A stretch of 64,000 nucleotides of DNA. Source: Variovorax sp. KK3. Its GTDB lineage: Bacteria; Pseudomonadota; Gammaproteobacteria; Burkholderiales; Burkholderiaceae_C. The stretch is taken from NCBI RefSeq assembly GCF_001984055.1, contig NZ_LYVO01000024.1, forward strand, positions 26,561 through 90,560, written 5' to 3'. Below the pieces are notes generated by a model. That model saw nothing but the letters and a program-made list of their open reading frames with translations, searched no databases and was not told where the DNA came from. Position numbers and translations under genes: made by a program. Positions 43,410 through 51,127 of this stretch are shown piece after piece. Positions within the stretch are counted from its first letter, which is position 1. Every line of letters starts with the position of its first letter.

Positions 43410-45146
43410 TCAGCGAACACGAGCGTCTGCGAGCAGTTCGATCAGATCGCCGAACGCGGCTTGCCCGCCGAGCGCATTCAAGTCCAGCACGTGGCTACGG
43501 CTGTAATAAGGACTGAGGTCCAGCCCCACGCCGACGCCCGCGATGCCGATCGCGCCTTGTTGCTCGTGCCGCGCCACCACGTCCTGCAGGTGATGGTCGA
43601 GGTAGTGCGCGTCGTTGGCCAGGTTCGTCGCGCTGTCCATGGGCGATCCGTCGGACACCACCAGCAGCCGCTTGCGCGATTCGCTGCGGGCCATCAACCG
43701 CGCGCAGGCCCAGTCCACGGCTTCGCCGTCGATGCCTTCGCGGAACAGGTCGGCCTTGAGCAGCGCGGCGATCGATTGGCGTGCGCGACGCCAGGGTGTC
43801 TCCGCGTCCTTGAAGACGATGTGGCAGCGCTCGTTGAGACGGCCCGGATGTGCTGGGCGGCCGGCGCGCTGCCAGTCGCGCCGCGCGCGGCCGCCGTTCC
43901 AGGCGCCGGTGGTGAAACCGAGGATCTCGCTCGCGATGCCGGCTTGCTCCAGTGCACGCGCCATCACGTCCACCAGCATCGCGACAGACTCGGCGTGTTC
44001 CTTCATCGAGCCCGAGCAGTCGATCAGAAAGCCCACGACGCAGTCGGCCACCGGCTCCATGCGTTCGGTGCGGAACAAGCGCCGCTCGGTGGGCGAAGCC
44101 ACGAGCTGTGCAAGGCGACGGCCATCGATGTGGCCTTCTTCCTGCGCGTTGTCCCAGCCCTGCCGCAGCGGCTCGGCGAGCAGGGCCTGAAGCGCGCGTG
44201 AGAGCCGGGCCAGGTTGAGGCCCTGCGAGACGATGCGCCGGTCCAGCCGCTCGCGATACTCGACCAGCAGCTCGCGCCGCACCAACGTGGCGGCGTCGTG
44301 TTCGCAGTCGTAGGCCGTGGTGAACACGCGATAGCCGGCGCCTTCGCCTTCGAGCAGGGCGCTGCGGCCCGACTCGGCAGCCGTGTAGTGCTCGACGACT
44401 TCGCGGTCCATGTCGGCGACCAGGCTGAAGATGTTGCGGCGATCGTCGGTGTCGGCTTCGTCTTCGCCCGCTTCGTCGTCCGCTCGCGTGTCGTCCGGGC
44501 CCGCCCCGTGCAGCATCGCCGCGACGGTTTTCGCGATCTCCAGCGCATGCACCGCATAGGCCGCCTGATCGGCGCGGTCGCGACGCAGACCTGCCAGCTG
44601 GTGGCCGATGTGCGGGGCCAGGCCGAAGCGGGTGGCTTCGAGCATGTCCTCGGTCTCTTCCACCACCTGTTGCCCGCACACGCGCGCACGGCAGATCTGC
44701 GCCACCGCGTAGAGCAGCAAGCCGCGCGCGGTGTCGGTCAGGCCCGAATGGTGGAAGCCCAGCGACCAGGCCTCGTGCCGGTGGCGCAGGTTGCGTTGCA
44801 TGCCCGGCATCGCATCGGGCGCGAGCGACTCCACCCGAAACTGCTCCAGCATCTCGAACAGCATGCGCTCCACCGGCTCTTCGGGGCGCAGCGTCGCGTG
44901 CAACCCGGCGTCGGATTCGCGCAGCCGTAGCGCCAGGCCATCGGCCGTGCCGCGGAACGAGGCGAAGTCGTCCGTGTCGGGGGACGGGTGCAGGTGCGGC
45001 GCATACCAGGGCAGGGCGCGCCGCCCGCGATGCAGGCGCCGGCCGCGGAAGTGCAGGTCGCTCTGGCCACTGAATGCGCGCACGAAGCCGGCGCAGAGTT
45101 CGTCGACTTCCTGCGCGTGCCGTACCTTGCGCTGCGCGTCGGTCAT
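43410..45146 (-). CDS. cobT: CobT-like cobaltochelatase/VWA protein
   Basis: The 578-residue protein has an N-terminal CobT-like region (ELCAGFVRAFSGQSDLHFRG, VERMLFEMLEQFRVESLA), an acidic central stretch (DDTRADDEAGEDEADTDDRR) and a C-terminal von Willebrand A domain. The latter has the MIDAS motif DCSGS in VVGFLIDCSGSMKEHAESVAML and LLVVSDGSPMD. CobT with CobS forms the AAA+ motor of aerobic cobaltochelatase with CobN. No cobN or other cobalamin gene is in the window, so the pair could serve another metal-enzyme maturation role. It follows the CobS-like gene by 13 bp. Confidence 0.85.
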   Translation of the reverse strand: MTDAQRKVRHAQEVDELCAGFVRAFSGQSDLHFRGRRLHRGRRALPWYAPHLHPSPDTDDFASFRGTADGLALRLRESDAGLHATLRPEEPVERMLFEMLEQFRVESLAPDAMPGMQRNLRHRHEAWSLGFHHSGLTDTARGLLLYAVAQICRARVCGQQVVEETEDMLEATRFGLAPHIGHQLAGLRRDRADQAAYAVHALEIAKTVAAMLHGAGPDDTRADDEAGEDEADTDDRRNIFSLVADMDREVVEHYTAAESGRSALLEGEGAGYRVFTTAYDCEHDAATLVRRELLVEYRERLDRRIVSQGLNLARLSRALQALLAEPLRQGWDNAQEEGHIDGRRLAQLVASPTERRLFRTERMEPVADCVVGFLIDCSGSMKEHAESVAMLVDVMARALEQAGIASEILGFTTGAWNGGRARRDWQRAGRPAHPGRLNERCHIVFKDAETPWRRARQSIAALLKADLFREGIDGEAVDWACARLMARSESRKRLLVVSDGSPMDSATNLANDAHYLDHHLQDVVARHEQQGAIGIAGVGVGLDLSPYYSRSHVLDLNALGGQAAFGDLIELLADARVR

Positions 45147-45159
45147 GGTGAATGCCGCC

Positions 45160-46134
45160 TCAGGAGTCCGACAACTGGTGCGATTCCTTCAGCTCCAGGT
45201 CGAAGCAGCGCTGAAAGTATTCGGCCACCAGCGGCCGCTCGGCCTCGTCGCACTTGTTCACGAAGGACAGGCGCAGCGCCAGCGCCGGGTCGCGGAAGAT
45301 CTCGACGTTCTCGGCCCAGGTGATGACGGTGCGCGGCGACATCAGCGTCGACAGGTCGCCGGCCGCGAAGCCCTTGCGGGTGAGATCGGCCACCGCCACC
45401 ATCGCCCGCACCATCGCATGGCCGGCCTCGTCGCGCATCGAGGGCACGCGGGCCCGCACGATGGCGATTTCTTCCTCGGCCGGCAGGTAGTCGAGCGAGG
45501 CCACGATGTTCCAGCGGTCGATCTGCGCATGGTTGAGTCGCTGCGCGCCGTGGTACAGGCCGTTGAGGTTGCCCAGGCCCACCGTGTTGGCAGTGGCGAA
45601 GAGCCGAAAGTACGAGTGCGGCCTCAGCACCCGGTTCTGGTCCATGAGCGTGAACTTGCCGTCGCGCTCCAGGATGCGCTGAATGACGAACATCACGTCG
45701 GGCCGGCCCGCGTCGTACTCGTCGAAGATCAGCGCCACCGGCCGCTGCAACGCCCAGGGCACGATGCCTTCCTGGAACTCGGTGACCTGCTGGCCTTCGC
45801 GCAGCACCACCGCGTCCTTGCCGACCAGGTCGAGCCGGCTGATGTGGCCGTCGAGGTTGAGCCGCACGCAGGGCCAGTTGAGCCGCGCCGCCACCTGCTC
45901 GATGTGCGTCGACTTGCCGGTGCCGTGCAAGCCTTGCACCATCACGCGCCGGTCGCGCATGAAGCCGGCCAGGATGGCAAGCGTCACGTCGGGGTTGAAG
46001 CGGTAGACCTCGTCGACCTCGGGCACGTGGTCGTCGCGCTCGGCGAAGGCGGGGGCCATCATGTCGCTGTCGATGCCGAAGACCTCGCGCACGCTGAGCA
46101 GGCGGTCGGGGCGGAGGGCGGTGGTGTCGTTCAT
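45160..46134 (-). CDS. cobS: CobS-like AAA+ ATPase (MoxR-type)
   Basis: The 324-residue protein has the CobS-type N-terminus (REVFGIDSDMMAPAFAERDDHVPEVDEVYRFNPDVTLAILAGF), Walker A GLHGTGKST, ARLNWPCVRLNLDGHISRLDLVGKD, Walker B LIFDEYDAG and a sensor region FRLFATANTVGLG. It is 324 residues, the usual CobS size. With the VWA partner downstream it forms a MoxR/VWA chaperone-type motor. ATG at 46134 was chosen as the start of the conserved N-terminus; the upstream frame is only REP sequence. Confidence 0.88.
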   Translation of the reverse strand: MNDTTALRPDRLLSVREVFGIDSDMMAPAFAERDDHVPEVDEVYRFNPDVTLAILAGFMRDRRVMVQGLHGTGKSTHIEQVAARLNWPCVRLNLDGHISRLDLVGKDAVVLREGQQVTEFQEGIVPWALQRPVALIFDEYDAGRPDVMFVIQRILERDGKFTLMDQNRVLRPHSYFRLFATANTVGLGNLNGLYHGAQRLNHAQIDRWNIVASLDYLPAEEEIAIVRARVPSMRDEAGHAMVRAMVAVADLTRKGFAAGDLSTLMSPRTVITWAENVEIFRDPALALRLSFVNKCDEAERPLVAEYFQRCFDLELKESHQLSDS

Positions 46135-46182
46135 GTCAATGCTTCCGGTCTGACACTCTCTGCGGGAGGGAGAAGGGTATTG

Positions 46183-46297
46183 GCTCCCTCTCCCTCTGGG
46201 AGAGGGCGGGGGTGAGGGCACCGGGCAGTCGCAACCGGCGCGCGCGTGCCATCGCTGCATGCCCTCACCCCAACCCTCTCCCAGAGGGAGAGGGAGC
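46183..46297. repeat. Inverted pair of REP-like elements (BIME-like)
   Basis: Two copies of the CCCTCTCCC-TCT-GGGAGAGGG hairpin, at 46186-46206 and 46274-46294, lie in opposite orientation. Each is flanked by the same GGGGTGAGGGC tail, with about 50 bp between. A third, shorter copy is at 10618-10642. The right copy overlaps the 3-prime end of the IclR gene and supplies its last codons and stop. Confidence 0.85.
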
Positions 46298-47110
46298 GAA
46301 GTCCGAGGCATCGATTTCGTCGTCCGCATCGATCCGCGACAGCGCCAACGCCGCGCGCTGCAACGCAGGCAGCAGCCTCTTGGCCTTCTCAGTGTCCATC
46401 CGCATCACCGGTGCCTGCACCGCGATGCACAGGTTCGAAGGCCCGCTCTGGCTCGGCACCAGCGCTGCGATGCACAGCAGGCCGGGCAGGAACTCTTCGT
46501 TGTCGAAGGCGAAGCCCTCCTTGCGCACGCGCTGCACCTCGGCCTCGAGGGCATCCAGATCGGTCAGCGTCTTTTGCGTGTAGGCCTCCAGCGGCGCGTG
46601 GGCCAAGAGCCGCCGGCGCTGCGCAGGGCTCATCTGCGCGAGAAACACCTTGCCGCTCGCCGAGCAATGCACGGGCACGCGCGAGCCGGGGTGCAGGTAG
46701 AAGCGCAGCGGCGCCGCGGTTTCCACGCGGTCGAGGTACACCACCTCGCTGCCCGCCAGCGCCGTGAGGTTGCAGCTTTCGCCGATCTCTTCGACCAACT
46801 GGCGCAGCACCGTATGCCGCGCGCCATGGTGGCTGTCGTTGAGCAGCAGGTTCTCTGCCAGCCGCCGCAGCCGCGTGCCGATGCCGTAGAGCCGGCTGTC
46901 GCCTTCGCGCTGCAGCAGGCCCGCCGTCTCCAGCTGCTGAAGCATGCGGTGCAGCGTGGGCTTGGGCAGGCCGGTCGCCTCCACGAGGTCTTGCAGGGCA
47001 TAGCGCTGGTCCTTGGCGGCGATCACCTCCAGCAGCGCGAACAAGCGCATCGTGGGGGTGTCGCCGTTCAGCTCGGCGACGTCGGGTTTGAGTCCATTGA
47101 CGACTTTCAT
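46265..47110 (-). CDS. IclR-family regulator next to xsc
   Basis: The 281-residue protein has an IclR winged helix (TMRLFALLEVIAAKDQRYALQDLVEATGLPKPTLHRMLQQLETAGLLQREG) and effector domain (GESCNLTALAGSEVVYLDRVETAAPLRF, VPVHCSASGKVFLAQM, FAFDNEEFLPGLLCIAALV). It is divergent from xsc and its likely regulator; 17-bp and 15-bp inverted repeats lie between them. The last eleven residues (FAPSPSGRGLG) and the TGA stop come from a REP element, so the native C-terminus was replaced. Start may be 47110 or 47122; neither has a strong ribosome site. Confidence 0.86.
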   Translation of the reverse strand: MKVVNGLKPDVAELNGDTPTMRLFALLEVIAAKDQRYALQDLVEATGLPKPTLHRMLQQLETAGLLQREGDSRLYGIGTRLRRLAENLLLNDSHHGARHTVLRQLVEEIGESCNLTALAGSEVVYLDRVETAAPLRFYLHPGSRVPVHCSASGKVFLAQMSPAQRRRLLAHAPLEAYTQKTLTDLDALEAEVQRVRKEGFAFDNEEFLPGLLCIAALVPSQSGPSNLCIAVQAPVMRMDTEKAKRLLPALQRAALALSRIDADDEIDASDFAPSPSGRGLG

Positions 47111-47140
47111 GGCCGGGATCATAGTCGTTTCAACAAAAAA

Positions 47141-47157
47141 CGGGACAAAACGTACCG
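47141..47157. promoter_or_regulatory. IclR-type operator upstream of xsc
   Basis: CGGGAC, spacer AAAAC and GTACCG form a 6-5-6 inverted repeat with one mismatch. It follows the pattern at 17450-17466 (CGGAAC-ACAAC-GTTCCG). Its centre is about 24 bp upstream of the -35 box of the xsc promoter, a normal place for an IclR-type activator, and it also covers the regulator's own promoter. Confidence 0.65.
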
Positions 47158-47172
47158 ATTTTTGAAATTTGT

Positions 47173-47201
47173 TTGACTCCACCGGGGCAGAGCCCTATAT
47201 T
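47173..47201 (+). promoter_or_regulatory. Sigma-70-type promoter of xsc
   Basis: TTGACT at 47173-47178 and TATATT at 47196-47201 are separated by 17 bp, close to the consensus in both boxes. The predicted start near 47208 gives a leader of about 90 nucleotides to the xsc ATG. Confidence 0.7.
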
Positions 47202-47218
47202 TCGCCGAAGCGAATTCC

Positions 47219-47233
47219 GGAACCATCGGTTCC
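47219..47233. promoter_or_regulatory. Perfect inverted repeat in the xsc leader
   Basis: GGAACC, ATC and GGTTCC form a perfect 6-3-6 palindrome about 10-25 bp after the predicted transcription start. The position suits a repressor operator. Whether the divergent IclR protein or another factor binds it cannot be told from sequence. Confidence 0.55.
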
Positions 47234-47300
47234 ATCTTTTGAAGATTTCGATCAACCGACAGAGCAACCGCCTCACCCTCGACCCAAGGAGACCCAGCCC

Positions 47301-49112
47301 ATGACCAAGCAACCCCCCGCCACGCCCGTCCGCACCGCCGTCACCGGTGTGCAGAAGATGACGCCTTCCGAGGCCTTCGTCGAAACCATGGTCGCCAACG
47401 GCGTGACCGACATGTTCGGCATCATGGGCTCGGCCTTCATGGACGCGATGGACATCTTCGCGCCGGCCGGCATCCGCCTGATTCCGGTGGTGCACGAGCA
47501 GGGCGCCGGCCACATGGCCGACGGCTATGCGCGCGTGTCCGGCCGCCACGGCGTGGTGATCGGCCAGAACGGCCCCGGCATCAGCAACTGCGTGACCGCC
47601 ATCGCGGCCGCCTACTGGGCGCACAGCCCGGTCGTGATGATCACGCCCGAGACCGGCACCATGGGCATGGGCCTGGGCGGCTTTCAAGAGGCCAACCAGC
47701 TGCCGATGTTCCAGGAGTTCACCAAGTACCAGGGCCACGTGAACAACCCGAAGCGCATGGCCGAGTACACGGCGCGCTGCTTCGACCGCGCCATCTCCGA
47801 GATGGGCCCGACCCAGCTCAACATCCCGCGCGACTACTTCTACGGCGAAATCGAATGCGAGATCCCGAAGCCGATGCGCATCGAGCGTGGCTCGGGCGGC
47901 GAGAACAGCTTGAACGCCGCAGTCGAGCTGCTGGCCAATGCCAAGTTCCCGGTCATCCTCTCGGGCGGCGGCGTGGTAATGGGCGACGCGGTCGAGGAAT
48001 GCAAGGCCCTGGCCGAGCGCCTGGGCGCACCGGTGGCCAACGGCTACCTGCGCAACGACTCCTTCCCGGCCAGCCATCCGCTGTGGGCCGGCCCGCTGGG
48101 CTACCAGGGCAGCAAGGCCGCGATGAAGCTGATTGCGCAGGCCGACGTGGTGCTGGCGCTCGGCTCACGCATGGGCCCCTTCGGCACGCTGCCGCAGCAC
48201 GGCATGGACTACTGGCCGAAGAACGCCAAGATCATCCAGGTCGAGGCCGAGCACACCAACCTGGGCCTGGTGAAGAAGATCACCGTCGGCATCCATGGCG
48301 ACGCCAAGGCCGTGGCCAAGGCGCTGCTCGCACGCCTGGCCGATGCGAAGCTGGCCTGCGACGCCACCAAGGCCGAGCGCGCCGCGAAGATCAAGGAAGA
48401 AAAGGCCGCCTGGGAGAAGGAGCTCGACGGCTGGACCCACGAGCGCGACCCCTACAGCCTCGACATGATCCAGGAGGCCGAGAAGGAAGGCGGCAACTGG
48501 CTGCACCCGCGCCAGGTGCTGCGCGAACTCGAGAAGGCCATGCCGCCGCGCGCCATGGTGTCCACCGACATCGGCAACATCAACGCGGTCGCCAACAGCT
48601 ACCTGCGCTTCGAGGAGCCGCGCAGCTTCTTCGCGCCCATGAGCTTCGGCAACTGCGGCTACTCGCTGCCCACCATGATCGGCGCCAAGCTGGCCGCACC
48701 CGACCGCCCGGCCATCGCCTATGCGGGCGACGGCGCCTGGGGCATGAGCATGGTTGAGATCATGACCTGCGTGCGCCATGACATCCCGGTCACCGCGGTG
48801 GTCTTCCATAACCGCCAGTGGGGCGCGGAGAAGAAGAACCAGGTCGACTTCTACAACCGCCGCTTCGTCGCCGGCGAACTGGAAAGCGAAAGCTTCGCCG
48901 GCATCGCCAAGGCCATGGGCGCCGAGGGCATCGTGGTCGACAAGCTCGAAGACGTCGGCCCCGCGCTCAAGAGGGCGGTCGACATGCAGATGAACCAGGG
49001 CAAGACCACGGTCATCGAGGTCATGTGCACCCGCGAGCTGGGCGACCCCTTCCGCCGCGATGCGTTGGCCAAGCCCGTCCGCTTCCTCGACAAGTACAAG
49101 GACTTCGTCTGA
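47301..49112 (+). CDS. xsc: Sulfoacetaldehyde acetyltransferase
   Basis: The 603-residue thiamine-diphosphate enzyme has the catalytic Glu in VVHEQGAGHMADGYARV (E66), the cofactor motif YAGDGAWGMSMVEIMTCVRHDIPVTAVVFHN (GDG 476-478, N504) and the Xsc-typical PETGTMGMGLGGFQEANQLPMFQEFTKYQ. Length and motif order match Xsc rather than acetolactate synthase. It converts sulfoacetaldehyde and phosphate to acetyl phosphate and sulfite, the common step of taurine, isethionate and sulfoacetate dissimilation. AAGGAGA precedes the ATG at 47301. Phosphotransacetylase follows 18 bp later. Confidence 0.95.
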   Translation: MTKQPPATPVRTAVTGVQKMTPSEAFVETMVANGVTDMFGIMGSAFMDAMDIFAPAGIRLIPVVHEQGAGHMADGYARVSGRHGVVIGQNGPGISNCVTAIAAAYWAHSPVVMITPETGTMGMGLGGFQEANQLPMFQEFTKYQGHVNNPKRMAEYTARCFDRAISEMGPTQLNIPRDYFYGEIECEIPKPMRIERGSGGENSLNAAVELLANAKFPVILSGGGVVMGDAVEECKALAERLGAPVANGYLRNDSFPASHPLWAGPLGYQGSKAAMKLIAQADVVLALGSRMGPFGTLPQHGMDYWPKNAKIIQVEAEHTNLGLVKKITVGIHGDAKAVAKALLARLADAKLACDATKAERAAKIKEEKAAWEKELDGWTHERDPYSLDMIQEAEKEGGNWLHPRQVLRELEKAMPPRAMVSTDIGNINAVANSYLRFEEPRSFFAPMSFGNCGYSLPTMIGAKLAAPDRPAIAYAGDGAWGMSMVEIMTCVRHDIPVTAVVFHNRQWGAEKKNQVDFYNRRFVAGELESESFAGIAKAMGAEGIVVDKLEDVGPALKRAVDMQMNQGKTTVIEVMCTRELGDPFRRDALAKPVRFLDKYKDFV

Positions 49113-49130
49113 GCGGGGCTGGAAGAAGAC

Positions 49131-50096
49131 ATGGTCTCCGCGGCATTGCAGCTGCCTGAAGAGGTGGCTGCGCATCCGAGACACCCGAGGCTCGACGCCC
49201 TGGTCGCCCGCGCGCGCGAGCGTGCGCGGGCCGGGCGGGTGCGCATCGGGCTGGTCCATCCCTGCGATGCGGCTGCGCTCGAGGCCGCTGCGCACATCCG
49301 CGACGAGGCGCTCGCGCAGCCGGTGCTGATCGGCCCGCGCGAAGCCATCCTTCGCGCGGGCGAGGCGGCAGGCATCGACGCGCTCGGCTTCGAGATCATC
49401 GACTGCAGCGACGACGCGCCCGAGAGCGCGCGCCGCGCCGTCGCGATGGCGCGTCAGGGCGTGGTGGGCTCGCTGATGAAGGGCTCGCTGCACACCGACG
49501 AGCTGATGTCGGCCGTGGTCGACAAGCAGATCGGCCTGCGTACCGAAACCCGCATCAGCCACGCCTTCGTGTTCGACCTGCCGCGCTACCCCAAGCTGCT
49601 GGGCCTGGCCGACTGCGTGGTGAACATCTCGCCGACGCTCGACACCAAGCGCGACATCCTCGGCAACGCGATCGGCTTGCTGCGCAAGCTCGGCATCGTG
49701 CACCCCAAGGTCGGCATCGTCGCCGCCGTCGAAACGGTGAACCCGGCCATTCCGGCAACGGTCGATGCGCAGGCATTGGTGGCCATGGCGCAGGCCGGCG
49801 CCTGGCCCGGCGCGGTGGTGGAGGGGCCCTTCGGCTTCGACAACGTGATCTCGGCCGAAGCCGCGCACATCAAGAAGATGGAGTCGCGCGTGGCCGGCGA
49901 TGCCGACCTGCTGCTTGTGCCCGACCTCAACGCCGGGAACATGCTCTACAAGAGCTTTACCTACATCGGTGGAGGCGAGTGTGCAGGGTTGGTGCTGGGT
50001 GCGCGTGTGCCGATCGTGCTGACGTCGCGGGCGGATTCGGTGGCAGCGCGCATCGCCTCGGTGGCACTTGCGGTGCTTGCCGCCGCCGAAACCTAG
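49131..50096 (+). CDS. pta: Phosphate acetyltransferase
   Basis: The 321-residue protein is a short phosphate acetyl/butyryl transferase (VRIGLVHPCDAAALEAA, GVVGSLMKGSLHTDELMSAVV, RISHAFVFDLPRYPKLLGLADCVVNISP, AGNMLYKSFTYIGGGECAGLVLGARVPIVLTSRADS). It turns the acetyl phosphate made by Xsc into acetyl-CoA, and xsc-pta is the standard order in sulfonate degraders. GGAAGAAG precedes the ATG. Its last 4 bp overlap the convergent LysR gene (both stops share CTAG). Confidence 0.92.
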   Translation: MVSAALQLPEEVAAHPRHPRLDALVARARERARAGRVRIGLVHPCDAAALEAAAHIRDEALAQPVLIGPREAILRAGEAAGIDALGFEIIDCSDDAPESARRAVAMARQGVVGSLMKGSLHTDELMSAVVDKQIGLRTETRISHAFVFDLPRYPKLLGLADCVVNISPTLDTKRDILGNAIGLLRKLGIVHPKVGIVAAVETVNPAIPATVDAQALVAMAQAGAWPGAVVEGPFGFDNVISAEAAHIKKMESRVAGDADLLLVPDLNAGNMLYKSFTYIGGGECAGLVLGARVPIVLTSRADSVAARIASVALAVLAAAET

Positions 50097-51040
50097 CGCT
50101 CCATGGTCGCGCCGGCCATGCAGAAGTCGATAAACGCCTCCAGCGTCCGACTCGGCCGGCGCTCGCGGTGCTGCACGATCGACAGCGCCCGCGAGTTCTT
50201 CGGCAGCGTGGTCTTCAGCTCCACCAGCGAGCCCGCAGCCAGTGCATCGGCCACGGCATAGCGCGACATGCAGCCGATGCCCACGCCCGACGCCAGCACG
50301 CGCTTGATGGCGTGGCTGCTGCCCAGCTCCAGTTCGACATCGAGCGGGCCGACGCGGCGGGCCAGCCAGTCCTCGGTGGCTTCCCGCGTGCCCGAGCCTT
50401 CTTCGCGCAGCACCCAGCCGGCCTCTGCCAACTCGCGCACGCCGACCATGCGCCCGGCCAGTGCATGCGTGGGTGCGGCCACCACCACCATCTCGTCGCT
50501 GAGCCAGCGGCGTACCGACAGGTCGGGGTGCGTCTGCCGGCCTTCGATGAAGCCCACGTCGGCGTCGAAGCCCACCACCGCCGCGATCACGTCGCTGGTG
50601 TTGCCGATGATCAGGCGGGCGCGGGCCTGCGGGTTCTGCTGCTTCCAGCCGAGCACGATGCCGGGCAGCAGGTATTCGCCCGTTGTGAAGCTGGCCGCGA
50701 TGCGCAGCGGCGCCTGCTGGTCGGTGAAGAACATGGCCTGCACCTCGGAGGCCTGGTCGACCAGCGACACCGAACGGGCGAGCAGGGCGCGACCGTTTTC
50801 GTTGAGCACCAGGCGCCGGCCGATGCGGTCGAACAGTTGCGTACCGAGCACGGCCTCCAGGTCGGCCAGCGCAGCGCTGGCCGCCGACTGCGAACGCGCG
50901 ATGCGCCCGGCGGCCGCCCGTGTCGAGCCGCCGCGCGCGGTGGCGGCGAACACTTCGAGCTGGCGCAGCGTCAGGCGAAGACGGTGGTCGGCCTTGTCGG
51001 CTTTGCCGGCTGTGTCGGGCTTATCGGATTTATCGCTCAT
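50093..51040 (-). CDS. LysR-family regulator divergent from soeABC
   Basis: The 315-residue protein has a LysR helix-turn-helix (LRLTLRQLEVFAATARGGSTRAAAGRIARSQSAASAALADLEAVLGTQLFDRIGRRLVL) and a type-2 periplasmic-binding-like domain (LPGIVLGWKQQNPQARARLIIGNTSDVIAAVVGFDADVGFIEG, LREEGSGTREATEDWL), as in CbbR/CysL-like regulators. The N-terminus (SDKSDKPDTAGKADKAD) is encoded by degenerate 9-bp repeats. It is divergent from soeA with an 87-bp gap and is its likely regulator; it converges on pta with overlapping stops. Confidence 0.9.
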   Translation of the reverse strand: MSDKSDKPDTAGKADKADHRLRLTLRQLEVFAATARGGSTRAAAGRIARSQSAASAALADLEAVLGTQLFDRIGRRLVLNENGRALLARSVSLVDQASEVQAMFFTDQQAPLRIAASFTTGEYLLPGIVLGWKQQNPQARARLIIGNTSDVIAAVVGFDADVGFIEGRQTHPDLSVRRWLSDEMVVVAAPTHALAGRMVGVRELAEAGWVLREEGSGTREATEDWLARRVGPLDVELELGSSHAIKRVLASGVGIGCMSRYAVADALAAGSLVELKTTLPKNSRALSIVQHRERRPSRTLEAFIDFCMAGATMER

Positions 51041-51127
51041 GGTGAACTGAATTAGCGGCTTTTTTGTTCAGCGCCGCAACCCTATCATGGCTGCGGACAC
51101 CCACGAACACAACCAGGAGGCAGCGTC

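Noticed and set aside
46183..46297. Intrinsic terminator between cobS and the IclR gene
   Set aside because: The hairpins lack T tracts and are paired dispersed repeats, so REP/BIME is the better description.
47301..49112. Acetolactate synthase instead of Xsc
   Set aside because: The PETGTMGMGLGGFQEANQLP block, the 603-residue length and the pta gene directly downstream are specific to sulfoacetaldehyde acetyltransferase.
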